NCBI GenBank assembly: GCA_040880305.1
Contig: JBBDIP010000043.1
Coordinates: forward strand, 30,964 to 94,963
From: JBBDIP01 sp040880305
GTDB lineage: Bacteria > Bacillota > Sulfobacillia > Fermentithermobacillales > Fermentithermobacillaceae
DNA: 64,000 nucleotides
Direction: 5' to 3'
Made by a program: the position numbers and the translations under genes. Of this stretch, positions 44,547-54,143 are shown one piece after another. Every line of letters begins with the position of its first letter. Position 1 is the first letter of the stretch. Under the pieces are notes generated by a model, which worked only from the letters and a program-made list of their open reading frames with translations, did not search any database and was not told the origin of the DNA.

Positions 44547-45329
44547 ATGCAGTTGACTGTCCTTGGTAAGTACTCCCCTTTTCCAGCGCCAGGCGGGGCC
44601 GGTCCCGGATACTGGATCGAGAGTGGTGTGCGCGCCGGGGATGGCGGCTTGATCGCCGGGGACGGCGGCTCCACAGGTGTGCTGCTTGACTGCGGGCCGG
44701 GCGTGCTCGCGCGCTTCCAGGAGGTAGTCGGGCCGCTCCGTACCATCCGCTGGGTCATACTGTCTCACCTGCATTTTGACCATACGTCGGATTTCCACGT
44801 CCTTCGCTACGCGGCCGTGCCAGACGGCCGGTGCAAAGACCTTCCTCAGCATGTGACGGTGTACGCGCCGCGGGAGCCGGAGCGCGAGTTCTCGCTGTTG
44901 GACTACAAGGAAGCCGTGGACGCGCGGGCTATTGAAGAAGGAAGGCAGCTCCAACTGGGGGGCCTGACGGTGTCGTTCTTCGCCGGCAAGCACGCGCTTC
45001 CGTGCTACGCCGTGAGGATAGAGGGTCCGGATGGGGTGGTGGCCTATTCAGGCGATTCGCGGCCGTCTGATTCGCAGGTAAAGGCTGCGTCCAGGGCAGA
45101 CCTATTCCTCTGCGAGGCGTCGGCCATCGAGCGTGACGCGGCTATCGCCGCTGCCGGGCATTTGACCGCGCGCCAGGCAGGCGAAGTGGCAAGGCAGGCG
45201 GGGGTCAAGAAACTGCTGCTCACGCACTTGTGGCCTTCTTACGACGAGGGGCAGCTGCTAGAGGAATGCCGCGAGGTCTTCCCGGATGCCGAGATCGCAT
45301 GCGAGCGCTCGACGTATCGCGTGCGGTAG
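44547..45329 (+). CDS. MBL-fold hydrolase (RNase Z/phosphodiesterase-like)
   Basis: The 260-residue protein starts MQLTVLGKYSPFPAPGGAGPG, the strand-loop typical of the RNase Z-like branch, and has the metal motif HLHFDHTSD near residue 73. GDSRPSD and THLWPSYDEG supply later ligands. It lacks the long exosite arm of tRNase Z, so a phosphodiesterase or related hydrolase is more likely. GAGGTG precedes ATG 44547. It is probably cotranscribed with alkA and converges on the MFS gene. Confidence 0.83.
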   Translation: MQLTVLGKYSPFPAPGGAGPGYWIESGVRAGDGGLIAGDGGSTGVLLDCGPGVLARFQEVVGPLRTIRWVILSHLHFDHTSDFHVLRYAAVPDGRCKDLPQHVTVYAPREPEREFSLLDYKEAVDARAIEEGRQLQLGGLTVSFFAGKHALPCYAVRIEGPDGVVAYSGDSRPSDSQVKAASRADLFLCEASAIERDAAIAAAGHLTARQAGEVARQAGVKKLLLTHLWPSYDEGQLLEECREVFPDAEIACERSTYRVR

Positions 45330-45346
45330 ACATGTCGCCTGCGCGC

Positions 45347-46582
45347 CTAGGAGGATGCGTCCTTAGCCACGGAGGGTCTTCGCGGCGACAGAGCCAGCGC
45401 TACGGGCGTGATGCATATGGCGGTGAGAAGGGCGCCTGCCACAAGCCCCAAGCGTAGCCCCAGATGGTCCCCCAGATAGCCGATTAGGGGGAAAGTGACC
45501 ATCATGGAGAGGCTGAACATCATGCCTCCCGACGACAGAACTGCGGCCCTGTTTAATGACCCGGTCCGCGCATTCACCGCATCGGAGAACAGCGGGTAAA
45601 GCGTCTCCTGGACTATCGGGATCGCCACATACAGAGCAACGGCCCCGGCGCGCGGCAGCCATCCGGCGGCGCCGGGAACCAGTCCCAGAGCGACCACCAG
45701 CGCAGGGAGCGCGAAACTGCCCGCCACCACCGGCGCTTTCTGCCCAAACCTCTTCTGCAGTTTGTGGGCGGAGCTAGTTGGTAGGATCGCCAGAAGATTG
45801 CCCGCAGTCCCCGCCAGACCGACCATGTAGAGGGGTAGCAGCGATTCTTTGAGGACTGACTGGCCGTAGAAGATGACCGAGGTACCCAGGGCGCCCGCGA
45901 TCCCCCAAAGCAAGAGCAGGTTTCGCAGATCCGGCTGTCTCAGCGAAGTGTACAGGGCTTTGAGATCAGAAACGAAACTCCCGTCCGCCGAGCCCGGGAT
46001 TCCGTCCTTTCGGGGTACTCGCGATGGGGAGTCCTCAGGCAGTGTAAGGGCGACAACTGCCGCCACGATATCCACCGCCACGACCGCCCGGTACAGCCAG
46101 TCCAGTGAAGCGCGCGCGAGCAGCGCCGCGAGCGCGCCCGCAAGGGCGGTGCCGGCCAGGTAGGTCGAGTTCAGTTTGCCCATGAGGCGTGTGAAGTCAG
46201 TCCTCCGGTCCTCGGGTAGCGAGTCGTAGACCAGGGCGTCGAAGGCGCCCGAGTGGCAGGTGTATGAGATGGCGCTTACGGCGAAAGAGGCGGCCAGCAG
46301 GCTCCAGTTCCTGGCGTAGAGTGTCAGAGTTGCCGAGACCGCCGCCAGCGCTCGGCCAACCGAGAGGCTGACCCTCCTGCCGAAGCGGTCGGCGATGATG
46401 CCCGTCGGGATTTCGGACGAGAATGAGGCAATGTGAAACACGGTCTCGAGAAGGCCAATCCCGGCAAAAGAAAATCCCTTTCCCCGCAGGTAAACCACCC
46501 AGTAGACCTCGGTGAAGCGCAGGGAGAAAAGAAACATATACGCGTACGCGCTATGAAAAGACGAGTTGCGGCGGTTATTCAC
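45347..46582 (-). CDS. MFS transporter
   Basis: The 411-residue protein has about twelve hydrophobic segments and the MFS loop 2-3 motif GIIADRFGRRVSLSVGR near residue 60. The N terminus AYMFLFSLRFTEVYWVVYLRG resembles small-molecule exporters. It is encoded nine bases after the carbon-nitrogen hydrolase gene on the same strand, so import or export of that enzyme's substrate or product is a fair guess. GTG is the start. The direction and cargo are not shown by the sequence. Confidence 0.85.
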   Translation of the reverse strand: MNNRRNSSFHSAYAYMFLFSLRFTEVYWVVYLRGKGFSFAGIGLLETVFHIASFSSEIPTGIIADRFGRRVSLSVGRALAAVSATLTLYARNWSLLAASFAVSAISYTCHSGAFDALVYDSLPEDRRTDFTRLMGKLNSTYLAGTALAGALAALLARASLDWLYRAVVAVDIVAAVVALTLPEDSPSRVPRKDGIPGSADGSFVSDLKALYTSLRQPDLRNLLLLWGIAGALGTSVIFYGQSVLKESLLPLYMVGLAGTAGNLLAILPTSSAHKLQKRFGQKAPVVAGSFALPALVVALGLVPGAAGWLPRAGAVALYVAIPIVQETLYPLFSDAVNARTGSLNRAAVLSSGGMMFSLSMMVTFPLIGYLGDHLGLRLGLVAGALLTAICITPVALALSPRRPSVAKDASS

Positions 46583-46591
46583 CCGACCATT

Positions 46592-48157
46592 CTACTTGTC
46601 GCAGAGCTCTCCGTATAGATGCGGCAGCCTATTGCGGAACACGTCGGTGCCACTCACCAGCTGCTTCATCCTGGAGACCGCGGGGGATATCTGCGCCATC
46701 ACTGCCTGCTTGCAGGCCGGAAAGGTCTCTGCCAGGACCCGGTCGGGCGCGACTATCATGCTGTTCCTTTCCGAATCCCTGGACGAGCAATTGGCTAACG
46801 CGACGTACACCCGGTTCTCGAAAGCCCGGGTCATGCACACCTGGCGCATAAGGTCCGTCGATAGGTCAGCCTGCCATATCAGGAGGTCGGCGCCCTTTAG
46901 AAATAGCGCTCTGGCGGATTCCGGCACGAACGCCTGTCGCCCGAGGAGGAATCCCACCTTGACCCCGCCAAGATCCAGGAGTTCATCCCCGGCCCCCGAG
47001 TACGCGGTGGTCCCGCCACGTGGGTCGAATACCGTGGTGACGTTGTGCGGACGCCCATAGGAAGCCACTGCGACGTGGATCCCTAGCAGGGCTGCAAGTG
47101 GTCTGAACGCTTCGCGCACGTGCGCCGCGAACTCGCGCATTACGCTGCAGGGAGTCTCGGGGAAGACCACGAGGTCATTGCTCTGCTGCGCCAGGCGGGT
47201 GACCAGAGCGGATCCGCTCTGAATGAAGTCTTGCAGCGATGTATCCCTGTCCATCTGGATGACCGCCACGTGCGCGAAGGACTTGCCGGGCACCAATGGG
47301 GTATCGAGCAGTCTCGCCAGGGGAGTGTCCGGGTTCGGCACTCCGAGCAGCGAAAAGTCAGTTGAGAAGTACTCGGCGCGTTCCTTGCGCGCCCTTTCGC
47401 GTGGACCGGGAACGACGTCCATGGTGGCCGTCACTATCTCTTCTTGGTCCGAGCTGGCTTCCCTCACGACCTGCCCCGTGGGGGAGACCACGATGCTCCT
47501 GCCGCAGTACACGATAGAGTCAACCTCCCGGCCGACCTTGTTGGCGCAGGCGAGCCAGACGCCGTTCTCAGCGGCCCTGACCGGCATTATGTACTCCACC
47601 TGAGGGTTTGAAAGCGAGGACGGGTCGCGGCCCGTGGTTACCCAGTTGGTCGGGTCCGCGATGATATCGGCGCCCTTCAGCGCGAGCACCCGGGAGATTT
47701 CCGGAAGCCGTCCGTCGGCGCAGACTATCATGCCGATCTTGCCAATGTCGGTATCGTGCACCCGGTACTCATCGCCTGGTGAGAACCATTTTTCGTCGAA
47801 GTGCCAAAGGAAGTTCTTGCGCGCTCGCCCCACGATTCCGCCGTCCCGATCGATCAGGTAGGCGGAGTTGTACAACTTGGCGCCGTCCTTCTCGGCAATG
47901 CCGGCCACCAGGTGAAAGCGGTGCTTCCTGGCAATATCCCGAAAGGCCTTCAGAGCGCGTTCCCAACCTTCTGCCGCTTTGGCCGGGTCGTTGCGCAGTC
48001 CCAGGTAGTAACCGGGATAGCTGCATTCTGGGAGTACTGCCAGGTCAATTCCCCTGCTCCCGGCTTCCTCCAAGAGTGCGACCACGGCGTCCAGCCCAAG
48101 GGAGGAGTTGTCCACATCGTACGCGCGATGCTGGATAAGGGCTACGTTCACTTCCAC
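46592..48157 (-). CDS. Tandem carbon-nitrogen hydrolase (nitrilase superfamily), second half degenerate
   Basis: The 521-residue protein holds two nitrilase-fold domains. Domain 1 (about 1-270) has a complete catalytic set: Glu44 in LPECSYPGYY, the lysine in RARKNFLWHF, and the cysteine in MIVCADGRLPE. Domain 2 (about 285-510) keeps the glutamate in VFPETPCSV, but the position of the nucleophile reads VGFLLGRQAF without cysteine, so it is probably inactive. Single-domain nitrilases are about 280 residues. The enzyme would cleave an amide or nitrile. It sits between an EamA-type and an MFS transporter gene. Confidence 0.85.
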   Translation of the reverse strand: MEVNVALIQHRAYDVDNSSLGLDAVVALLEEAGSRGIDLAVLPECSYPGYYLGLRNDPAKAAEGWERALKAFRDIARKHRFHLVAGIAEKDGAKLYNSAYLIDRDGGIVGRARKNFLWHFDEKWFSPGDEYRVHDTDIGKIGMIVCADGRLPEISRVLALKGADIIADPTNWVTTGRDPSSLSNPQVEYIMPVRAAENGVWLACANKVGREVDSIVYCGRSIVVSPTGQVVREASSDQEEIVTATMDVVPGPRERARKERAEYFSTDFSLLGVPNPDTPLARLLDTPLVPGKSFAHVAVIQMDRDTSLQDFIQSGSALVTRLAQQSNDLVVFPETPCSVMREFAAHVREAFRPLAALLGIHVAVASYGRPHNVTTVFDPRGGTTAYSGAGDELLDLGGVKVGFLLGRQAFVPESARALFLKGADLLIWQADLSTDLMRQVCMTRAFENRVYVALANCSSRDSERNSMIVAPDRVLAETFPACKQAVMAQISPAVSRMKQLVSGTDVFRNRLPHLYGELCDK

Positions 48158-48177
48158 ATTGGGACCCCCTTACAAGA

Positions 48178-48603
48178 TCAGAAGCGTTGCAGGAAATAGA
48201 CGCCGAGCACCGTGAAAGCCGCGCCGAGCCACTTCCCGGCGGTGACCTTGGTGCCTAGCACCAATACCGAAAGTGCCACTGCTACGAGAGGGTACGCGGC
48301 GGTTATGGGGACGACGTTTGCGATACTGCCGAGTTTCAACGCGCTGAAGTAGGCGAAATGGGCGATGACGGACGCCGAGGCGCCTTCCAAGAGCAGCAAG
48401 AACCAGGTCCGAGAGTCCACAGACGTCAGATGCTGGGCAAGCCCTCCCCGCAGGATTCCCCACGCCACAAGTACGACAAGCACCGCAATGCTGCGGATTA
48501 GGAGGGCCGTGAGCGCATCTGGTTTCTCCAGCCCCATTTTCGCGAAGATCGGTCCGAGGCCCCAGAAGACGGCGGCCACGATAGCCCATGCGAACCAGGA
48601 CAT
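48178..48603 (-). CDS. EamA/DMT-family small transporter
   Basis: The 141-residue protein has a single EamA domain of about five membrane segments (FAWAIVAAVFWGLGPIFAKM to GAAFTVLGVYFLQRF), half of a full drug/metabolite transporter. Such half-size proteins work as dimers. ATG 48603 begins just after a divergent epimerase gene. It lies 20 bases upstream of the carbon-nitrogen hydrolase gene on the same strand and could move a small metabolite tied to that enzyme. Confidence 0.87.
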   Translation of the reverse strand: MSWFAWAIVAAVFWGLGPIFAKMGLEKPDALTALLIRSIAVLVVLVAWGILRGGLAQHLTSVDSRTWFLLLLEGASASVIAHFAYFSALKLGSIANVVPITAAYPLVAVALSVLVLGTKVTAGKWLGAAFTVLGVYFLQRF

Positions 48604-48744
48604 CCAACCACACTCCTCGATCGGCCCAGACTTGGCTCCCGGGTACAGTATATCCGCCTGCGGCGCCGAATTCCTGCATAGGAACCGCCTGCATTCTTGG
48701 CGAAGTCACCCAAACAGAATTTGTGTGAAGAAAGGAGCCTCTAC

Positions 48745-49761
48745 ATGGCAAAGTCAGTCCTCGTTCTAGGCGGCACGCGGTTTGTCGGCCTCCACTTAGT
48801 CCAGGAACTCGTTCGGCGGGGTTACGACGTGACAGCGCTTAACCGCGGAAGTCACCCCGAGGTTCTTCCCCAAGGAGTGGACCGCATAACGTGCGACCGC
48901 AAAGACGATGCCCTTCTTAGGAAGACGCTGAGCGAGGCCCTTCTTAAGCGACATTTTGACGCCGTGGTGGACCCCTCCGCCTACGTGCCTTCCGACCTCA
49001 GAGCGGTCATCGAGACCATGAAAGGGCATGTGGGCGCTTACGTCTTCATCTCATCAGGAAGCGTGTACAAGTTTAGCAACGTGTTTCCCTGGCACGAGGG
49101 CATTCCCCAGGTTACCGACGCATCGGCGGGTGCTTACGGATGGGGCAAGAAGCAGTGCGAGGACCTCTTGACAGGCGCCTTCGCCGAGCACGGTTTCCCG
49201 TGCATCAACCTAAGGCCGGGCTACATTTACGGGCCCCACAACACTGTGTACAGAGAAGCGTACTTCTTTGACAGGATACGCGCCGGACGTCCGGTGCTAT
49301 TACCTGGGACCGGCGTGGTGCTGGCGCAGTTCGGCCACGTCGACGACCTTGCCAACCTCATCATCCTGGCGATTGAGAACCCGTCGGCCAGGGGGCAAGC
49401 CTACAACTTCGCGGGAAAGTGCATGCGCCCGCTGGACGATTACGTAAGGGCCTGCGCCGCAGCGGTTTCGGCGGCGGAGGGCGGGGAGTTCACCGCCGAC
49501 ATCGTTCATTACTGGCCTTCGCAGGCGTCCCTCACGGACAAGGACATGGGGAAGTTGTTTCCCTACAGGTGGAAGGTCAATACGGTCCGCGACATCTCAA
49601 AGGCCAGGTACGAGCTGGGCTACGATGAGCAGATTACGCTGGACCAGGGTCTGGCCGAATCCGCCAAGTGGTACTTCGGGGAGATCGCCAGGGGGAACAG
49701 GCTTTTTCCAGCGCCGGAGTACTCGGAGGAAGACAGGATCCTTAGCGCGCTGAGGCGTTGA
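48745..49761 (+). CDS. NAD-dependent epimerase/dehydratase
   Basis: The 338-residue short-chain dehydrogenase has the extended-SDR nucleotide motif VLVLGGTRFVGLHL at the N terminus, SSGSVY for the catalytic serine strand and YGWGKKQCE, the Tyr-x3-Lys pair. LRPGYIYGPHN is also typical. It probably modifies a nucleotide sugar or similar. AAAGGAG (48731-48737) is seven bases before ATG 48745, which fixes the start. It stands alone between divergent EamA and convergent prolyl oligopeptidase genes. Confidence 0.88.
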   Translation: MAKSVLVLGGTRFVGLHLVQELVRRGYDVTALNRGSHPEVLPQGVDRITCDRKDDALLRKTLSEALLKRHFDAVVDPSAYVPSDLRAVIETMKGHVGAYVFISSGSVYKFSNVFPWHEGIPQVTDASAGAYGWGKKQCEDLLTGAFAEHGFPCINLRPGYIYGPHNTVYREAYFFDRIRAGRPVLLPGTGVVLAQFGHVDDLANLIILAIENPSARGQAYNFAGKCMRPLDDYVRACAAAVSAAEGGEFTADIVHYWPSQASLTDKDMGKLFPYRWKVNTVRDISKARYELGYDEQITLDQGLAESAKWYFGEIARGNRLFPAPEYSEEDRILSALRR

Positions 49762-49784
49762 GATGAGGCGCTGATGGAAATGAA

Positions 49785-49815
49785 CAGGGCCACCCGCATC
49801 AAACGGGTGGCCCTG
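49785..49815. terminator. Bidirectional terminator hairpin
   Basis: CAGGGCCACCCG and CGGGTGGCCCTG form a perfect 12-base stem around the loop CATCAAA, between two convergent genes. There is no T tract, but the position and perfection support a shared terminator. Confidence 0.8.
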
Positions 49816-49824
49816 GAATCTCGC

Positions 49825-51918
49825 TTACTCCACTCTGAGTCCCAGCCTCCACGCTAGGAACGCCCACATCTCTGATTGCTCGTCGACGACCTTGTGCAGG
49901 GGCTTGCCCACGCCGTGTCCGGCGTCGGCTTCCACCCTCAATAGGATGGGGTTGGTCCACCCGGTGGCTGCCTGGACTTCCTGCAGCCTGGCGGTCATCT
50001 TGCGGGCGTGCATGGGATCGACGCGGCTGTCGGATAGGGCCGTGTAGAAGTAGACGGCCGGGTAGTCGAGTCCCTCCTGAACCTTGTGGTACGGCGAATA
50101 GGCGTACAGGTAGGGGAACTCACCGGCGTTGTCGGGGTTCCCGTACTCGGAACACCACAGATACGCGATGAGGAACTTGTGATATCTGACCATATCCAGA
50201 AGAGGGACTCCGCATGAGACTGCGGCGAACAGGTCTGGCTTCTGGGTAAGCGCAGCTCCCATCAGCAGCCCGCCGTTGCTCCTCCCCCAGATTCCAAGGC
50301 GCGTCTTGTCGGTGTATCCCCGGTCGACCAGGAACTGCCCGGCCGCGATGAAGTCGTCGAACACGTTCTGCTTGTTCTCCCGCATGCCTGCCTTGTGCCA
50401 CTCCTCGCCGTACTCGTTGCCGCCTCGCAGGTTGGCCACGGCGTACACGCCGCCCGCCTGGAGCCAGGGGATTACCGAGTCCGAATAGGCAGGGGTCCGG
50501 GCAAGGTTGAACCCACCGTACCCTGTGAGGACCGTGGGGCGCGGACCGGCGAGGGAGGGACCCTTCATGCGCAGGATGAACATGGGGATCTTGGTACCGT
50601 CCTTAGAGCTGTAGAACACCTGCTCAACGCCGATTGAGCTTGCGCTCTCAGGTTGGTCGCTGCTAAGCAGCATCTCGGGGGCTCCCGCGCCGTCGACGTA
50701 GATACGGTAGACGGTTGGGGCCAGAGCGAAAGATTCAAATCGGAAGAACACTTCAGGGCTCGACAGCTGAGTTGCCAGCGCGCTGACGGTGCCCAGCATG
50801 GGGAGGGGGACCTCCCGCTTGGCGGATCCACCAAGGTCATAAACAAACAGGCGGGACGCTGCGTCAATGAGTCCGGTCACCACGATGGAACCGCCGCATA
50901 TCCGGGCGCTCTCGATAGTGAGGGAGGGGTCCTGGGGGATCACCTCGCGCCAGTCCTCGAGCCCCGGGCAACGAAGGTCAACCGCGCAGATGCGTCCGCG
51001 CGGGGCGTCGTGGTCGGTCAGTATGTACAGAGTATCACCTATGACCGCAATATCCTCAAAATGGGCAGGGATCCCGGCGACTATGGGCACGAACTGGGCA
51101 TTTGGGACCGTCTCGTCCCGGAAGTACAGGTCGCTGCTGTTCCAGCCGTGGCCCACGGTCAGAACCAGGTACTTGCCGCCCGCCCCGAAACTAGTGTGGT
51201 AGAACTCGTCTTTGGCCCGTCCCTCGCCGAACACTTTCGGGTCGGAGCGGGGGTCGTCGCCCAGACGGTGGTGGAACAAGTGATGGTTGTAGTTTTCTTC
51301 TCCCGGCGGGACCTCGCCGGGCTTTGGATAGCGGCAGTAGTAAAAGCCGCTGTTGTTTTTCTCCCAGGTCACGCCGGCCATCCTGGCCCGCTCTATGCGG
51401 TCGCTGCGATCTTCTCCAGCGTCTACCTCCAAAACGCGCAAGACGCTCCACTCATCGCCTCTCTCGGAGCAGCCGTAGGCCAACATTGACCCATCGTCTG
51501 ATGGCTGCCACCAGTCCAGTGCCAGAAGGCCTTGCTCACTCGCCCTATTGGGATCGACGAGCACCCTTTCGGTGGAGCTGCCCGACAGTTCACGAACGCA
51601 CAGCACGCTCTGGTTGGCCCCGGCCTTCCTCTTGGTGTAGAACAGGCGGTTCCCGCGGAACACCGGTATCCCGATTGAGTCACAGGACATAAGGGCCGTG
51701 AGCTTCTTGGCAAGCGCCTCTTTCTGAGGCAACTGTCCGATGACCTCGGATGTGCGCGCGTTCTGCGCCTGCGTCCAAGCCACTGTCTCTTGGGCAGTGC
51801 CGTCCTCCAGCCACCTATACGGATCCACTATGGACACGCCGTGACAAACATCAGTTACCGGCCGCTTGGGTGCCGGTGGCGCTTCGGGGATCACCACTTT
51901 CGCCGGAACGTTTTTCAC
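49825..51918 (-). CDS. Prolyl oligopeptidase (S9A family)
   Basis: The 697-residue protein begins with the S9A N terminus (VSIVDPYRWLEDGTAQETVAW), has a seven-bladed propeller region, and ends with the alpha/beta-hydrolase domain. The nucleophile is Ser547 in WGRSNGGLLMG; the aspartate lies in SDSRVDPMHA and the histidine in DAGHGVGKP. It cleaves short peptides after proline. The length matches the family. No signal peptide is visible, so it is cytoplasmic. GTG 51918 is used as the start. Confidence 0.93.
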   Translation of the reverse strand: MKNVPAKVVIPEAPPAPKRPVTDVCHGVSIVDPYRWLEDGTAQETVAWTQAQNARTSEVIGQLPQKEALAKKLTALMSCDSIGIPVFRGNRLFYTKRKAGANQSVLCVRELSGSSTERVLVDPNRASEQGLLALDWWQPSDDGSMLAYGCSERGDEWSVLRVLEVDAGEDRSDRIERARMAGVTWEKNNSGFYYCRYPKPGEVPPGEENYNHHLFHHRLGDDPRSDPKVFGEGRAKDEFYHTSFGAGGKYLVLTVGHGWNSSDLYFRDETVPNAQFVPIVAGIPAHFEDIAVIGDTLYILTDHDAPRGRICAVDLRCPGLEDWREVIPQDPSLTIESARICGGSIVVTGLIDAASRLFVYDLGGSAKREVPLPMLGTVSALATQLSSPEVFFRFESFALAPTVYRIYVDGAGAPEMLLSSDQPESASSIGVEQVFYSSKDGTKIPMFILRMKGPSLAGPRPTVLTGYGGFNLARTPAYSDSVIPWLQAGGVYAVANLRGGNEYGEEWHKAGMRENKQNVFDDFIAAGQFLVDRGYTDKTRLGIWGRSNGGLLMGAALTQKPDLFAAVSCGVPLLDMVRYHKFLIAYLWCSEYGNPDNAGEFPYLYAYSPYHKVQEGLDYPAVYFYTALSDSRVDPMHARKMTARLQEVQAATGWTNPILLRVEADAGHGVGKPLHKVVDEQSEMWAFLAWRLGLRVE

Positions 51919-51934
51919 CTGGGCTCGCCCCTTT

Positions 51935-53905
51935 CTAATTACCTAACGTCAGGCGGATGTCCGCCTGCATCAGATCCTGGTCGATTGTCACGTAGGCCCA
52001 GCCGTCCCTTTGCCGGACCGGGAAACCTTGCGAATCCTTGACCCGAGTACCTGGGGCAATTGGGACAGCGAATGCCATGTCCCGCATTGACTCGGCGCTT
52101 TCAGCATGTATCCGGTACCCGTTCTGGAACCTCTCGACCGAGAAACTGACCTTCTCCCGGCGGTCCAGGAACTCCGCGAATTCGGCGACTGTGCGGACAG
52201 TAAGGTCGCCCGAATGAACCTTCTCCAGCACGTATCCCTGGATGGCCTCCCACATGTCGCTTTGAGCCGCAATGGAGATTGGATGGCTGTAGAAGAGGCG
52301 GATCTCTCTGCGGTCGACCACCGTATCCACTATGGAACCAAGGTCGTCCTCGATATCTTCTGGCTGCCTGCCGCCGGCCAGCATGTTCTCGAGGGCCATC
52401 CCGTACTGGGTGCCTGTATAGCCGAACAGCCAGAACCGGTCCTCCTTCTTCCCATCGAACCAGCCGCGAGTGGGTGGAGCGCAAAATGAGGTGGGTATCG
52501 ACGCCCCTCTGACGCCTTGCGCCGCTATGGCGTCGTTCACGTCCACGCTGTGGACCCCGCCGGGCGCAGCGTATTCGGTAACAGGGGTCCCGCTGAGTTT
52601 CCCCAGCACCTGGAAGTTGTCGTCTATGTACTTCTTCTTCGCGTCTTTGGAAAGCTCGTTGAAATGGTACGCCCAGTAGTTGTGGATCCAGCCCCCCTGG
52701 GCTCCGATGCTACCGTACTGCGCTAGAGAGGCGAGGTAGGGCAGTCCCTTCTCTGGGTTTGCCGCGTCGAAACCCCCGCCGTCCCCCGGCCGATCGGAGT
52801 CGGGGCCGGCCGTTATCGAGAAGGAGAATGGGATCTCCCTGGAAAGCGTATTTTCCCTGAAGATCCGGTCCAGGTCCTTGAAGTAGACGCCTGAGCAAAT
52901 GTGGATGCTCACCGCCAGCCCGCCAACGCCGCCGGGCGAGGCCACCAGCCTTGGTATCCTGGCGACGTCCAAGAGGAAGTACCTGATAGGCACCCGCATC
53001 ATGAAGTCGTTGTTGCCTCTTGCTTTGAGCGAGCCCGGCCTGCCGTTTATGTAGATGGCCACGCCGCCGCTGGCGTAGGTTTTTTCGGTCATGATGGCCG
53101 ATTGAGACGGCAAAGCGCCCTCCTGGCCGTACGCCAGCGGTGTGGAGTCGACGCCTTCCAGCCGGTAGTGGTACTCCTGGACCGCGGGGACCGCGTAGAC
53201 CTTGGCGGTGCTTCCCGATAGAACGCCGTCTTCGAAGAAGGCACGCAGCGACGATGCTTGTGGGATTACCCAGGGACCCAGGTAGCGATCCGATGCGTCG
53301 CGGCCTAGGCTCTTGATCCCCGTAAGCGCCGAGAAGAGCCACTGGCTTCTGGCCTCCCCGGCCTCGTCCAGGGTCCCCGCGTCGTAGGCGATCAGCACCT
53401 TGCCCCCGGCTTCGGCGACATATCTTTCGATGAGGCGCCCAAAGCCAGCCCCGAGGCCCTTGTTGACGTCCTCGGGGAAGATCAAGGCCACAAACCGCTT
53501 CTTCAGGGACTGGGGTGTATCGAACGCCAGCGCGGACGCTTCCACCAGTTCGAAGGGGTACCCCTCTTCCTCGAGCAACTGGCGATAGACGCCGATGGTG
53601 GTGGTCTCATCGGGGTTGCCGGGGACGTAGATCAACCCCACCCGAAGGCCCTGTTCGCTCGGGAGGTCCGGCAGTCCGGCGCTCTTGCCCATGGTGTAAC
53701 CGGCTTCAGGCGGCCCATCGGGAAACGCCTTCACGCCCTCGCATCCGGCGAGGGCCAGGGCAACCAGTGTTGAGGCGGCGAAAAACGCGAGCGCGGCCTT
53801 GTGTCTTCGGATGAATGCCAGGGTGACGCCACCCCCAGGTATTGTATGAATGAGCGGACCGGCAGCATTAGCGTTTCGACCGTTGCTGCAGATAATCCAG
53901 GGCAT
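51935..53905 (-). CDS. Large lipoprotein, possibly a deacetylase-like fold
   Basis: A hydrophobic segment ending in ALAGC near residue 55 marks a lipoprotein signal peptide. The mature part of about 600 residues includes GLRVGLIYVPGNPDETTTIG, a flavodoxin-like N-terminal piece, and a region with GGWIHNYWAYHFNELSKDAK. YSHPIS and ITAGPDSDRPG suggest a barrel remotely like polysaccharide deacetylases, but I cannot confirm this. ATG 53905 is the only conventional start but places about 35 extra residues before the signal peptide; CTG 53821, behind GGGGGTGG, would place it correctly. The family is not recognised. Confidence 0.6.
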   Translation of the reverse strand: MPWIICSNGRNANAAGPLIHTIPGGGVTLAFIRRHKAALAFFAASTLVALALAGCEGVKAFPDGPPEAGYTMGKSAGLPDLPSEQGLRVGLIYVPGNPDETTTIGVYRQLLEEEGYPFELVEASALAFDTPQSLKKRFVALIFPEDVNKGLGAGFGRLIERYVAEAGGKVLIAYDAGTLDEAGEARSQWLFSALTGIKSLGRDASDRYLGPWVIPQASSLRAFFEDGVLSGSTAKVYAVPAVQEYHYRLEGVDSTPLAYGQEGALPSQSAIMTEKTYASGGVAIYINGRPGSLKARGNNDFMMRVPIRYFLLDVARIPRLVASPGGVGGLAVSIHICSGVYFKDLDRIFRENTLSREIPFSFSITAGPDSDRPGDGGGFDAANPEKGLPYLASLAQYGSIGAQGGWIHNYWAYHFNELSKDAKKKYIDDNFQVLGKLSGTPVTEYAAPGGVHSVDVNDAIAAQGVRGASIPTSFCAPPTRGWFDGKKEDRFWLFGYTGTQYGMALENMLAGGRQPEDIEDDLGSIVDTVVDRREIRLFYSHPISIAAQSDMWEAIQGYVLEKVHSGDLTVRTVAEFAEFLDRREKVSFSVERFQNGYRIHAESAESMRDMAFAVPIAPGTRVKDSQGFPVRQRDGWAYVTIDQDLMQADIRLTLGN

Positions 53906-54143
53906 ACAGAGAGAAAAGAGGGGGTGATGTGGATTTGGGGTTCACCTCTAAGGGCGGGTGAATCGCTGGTACCGTCATTCCCATCACCCCCGGCAGTAAG
54001 GGGCCCGGTGGAAGGGTTACCCTCGCCACAAGATTCGAGGCCGAAGCGTTACCCTCCTTCCGCCCCGACGTATTACCGCTCGGTAGCGAAAGGAGCGTCT
54101 GTCCAGGAAGAATCCTTTGTGGCGCTCAAGGAGGATCCCAACA
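53906..54143 (+). other. Unassigned leader between divergent genes
   Basis: The gap holds no convincing gene. It contains several GTTACCC and CACCCCC repeats, a TACCGCTCGGTA hairpin near 54070 and purine-rich GAAAGGAG sites, and could be a structured leader of the following gene. No known riboswitch class is recognised with confidence. Confidence 0.4.

Noticed and set aside
53906..54143. Cobalamin or second c-di-AMP riboswitch
   Set aside because: Neither the B12-box nor the conserved ydaO blocks can be found; superficial GGTGAATCGC similarity is not enough.
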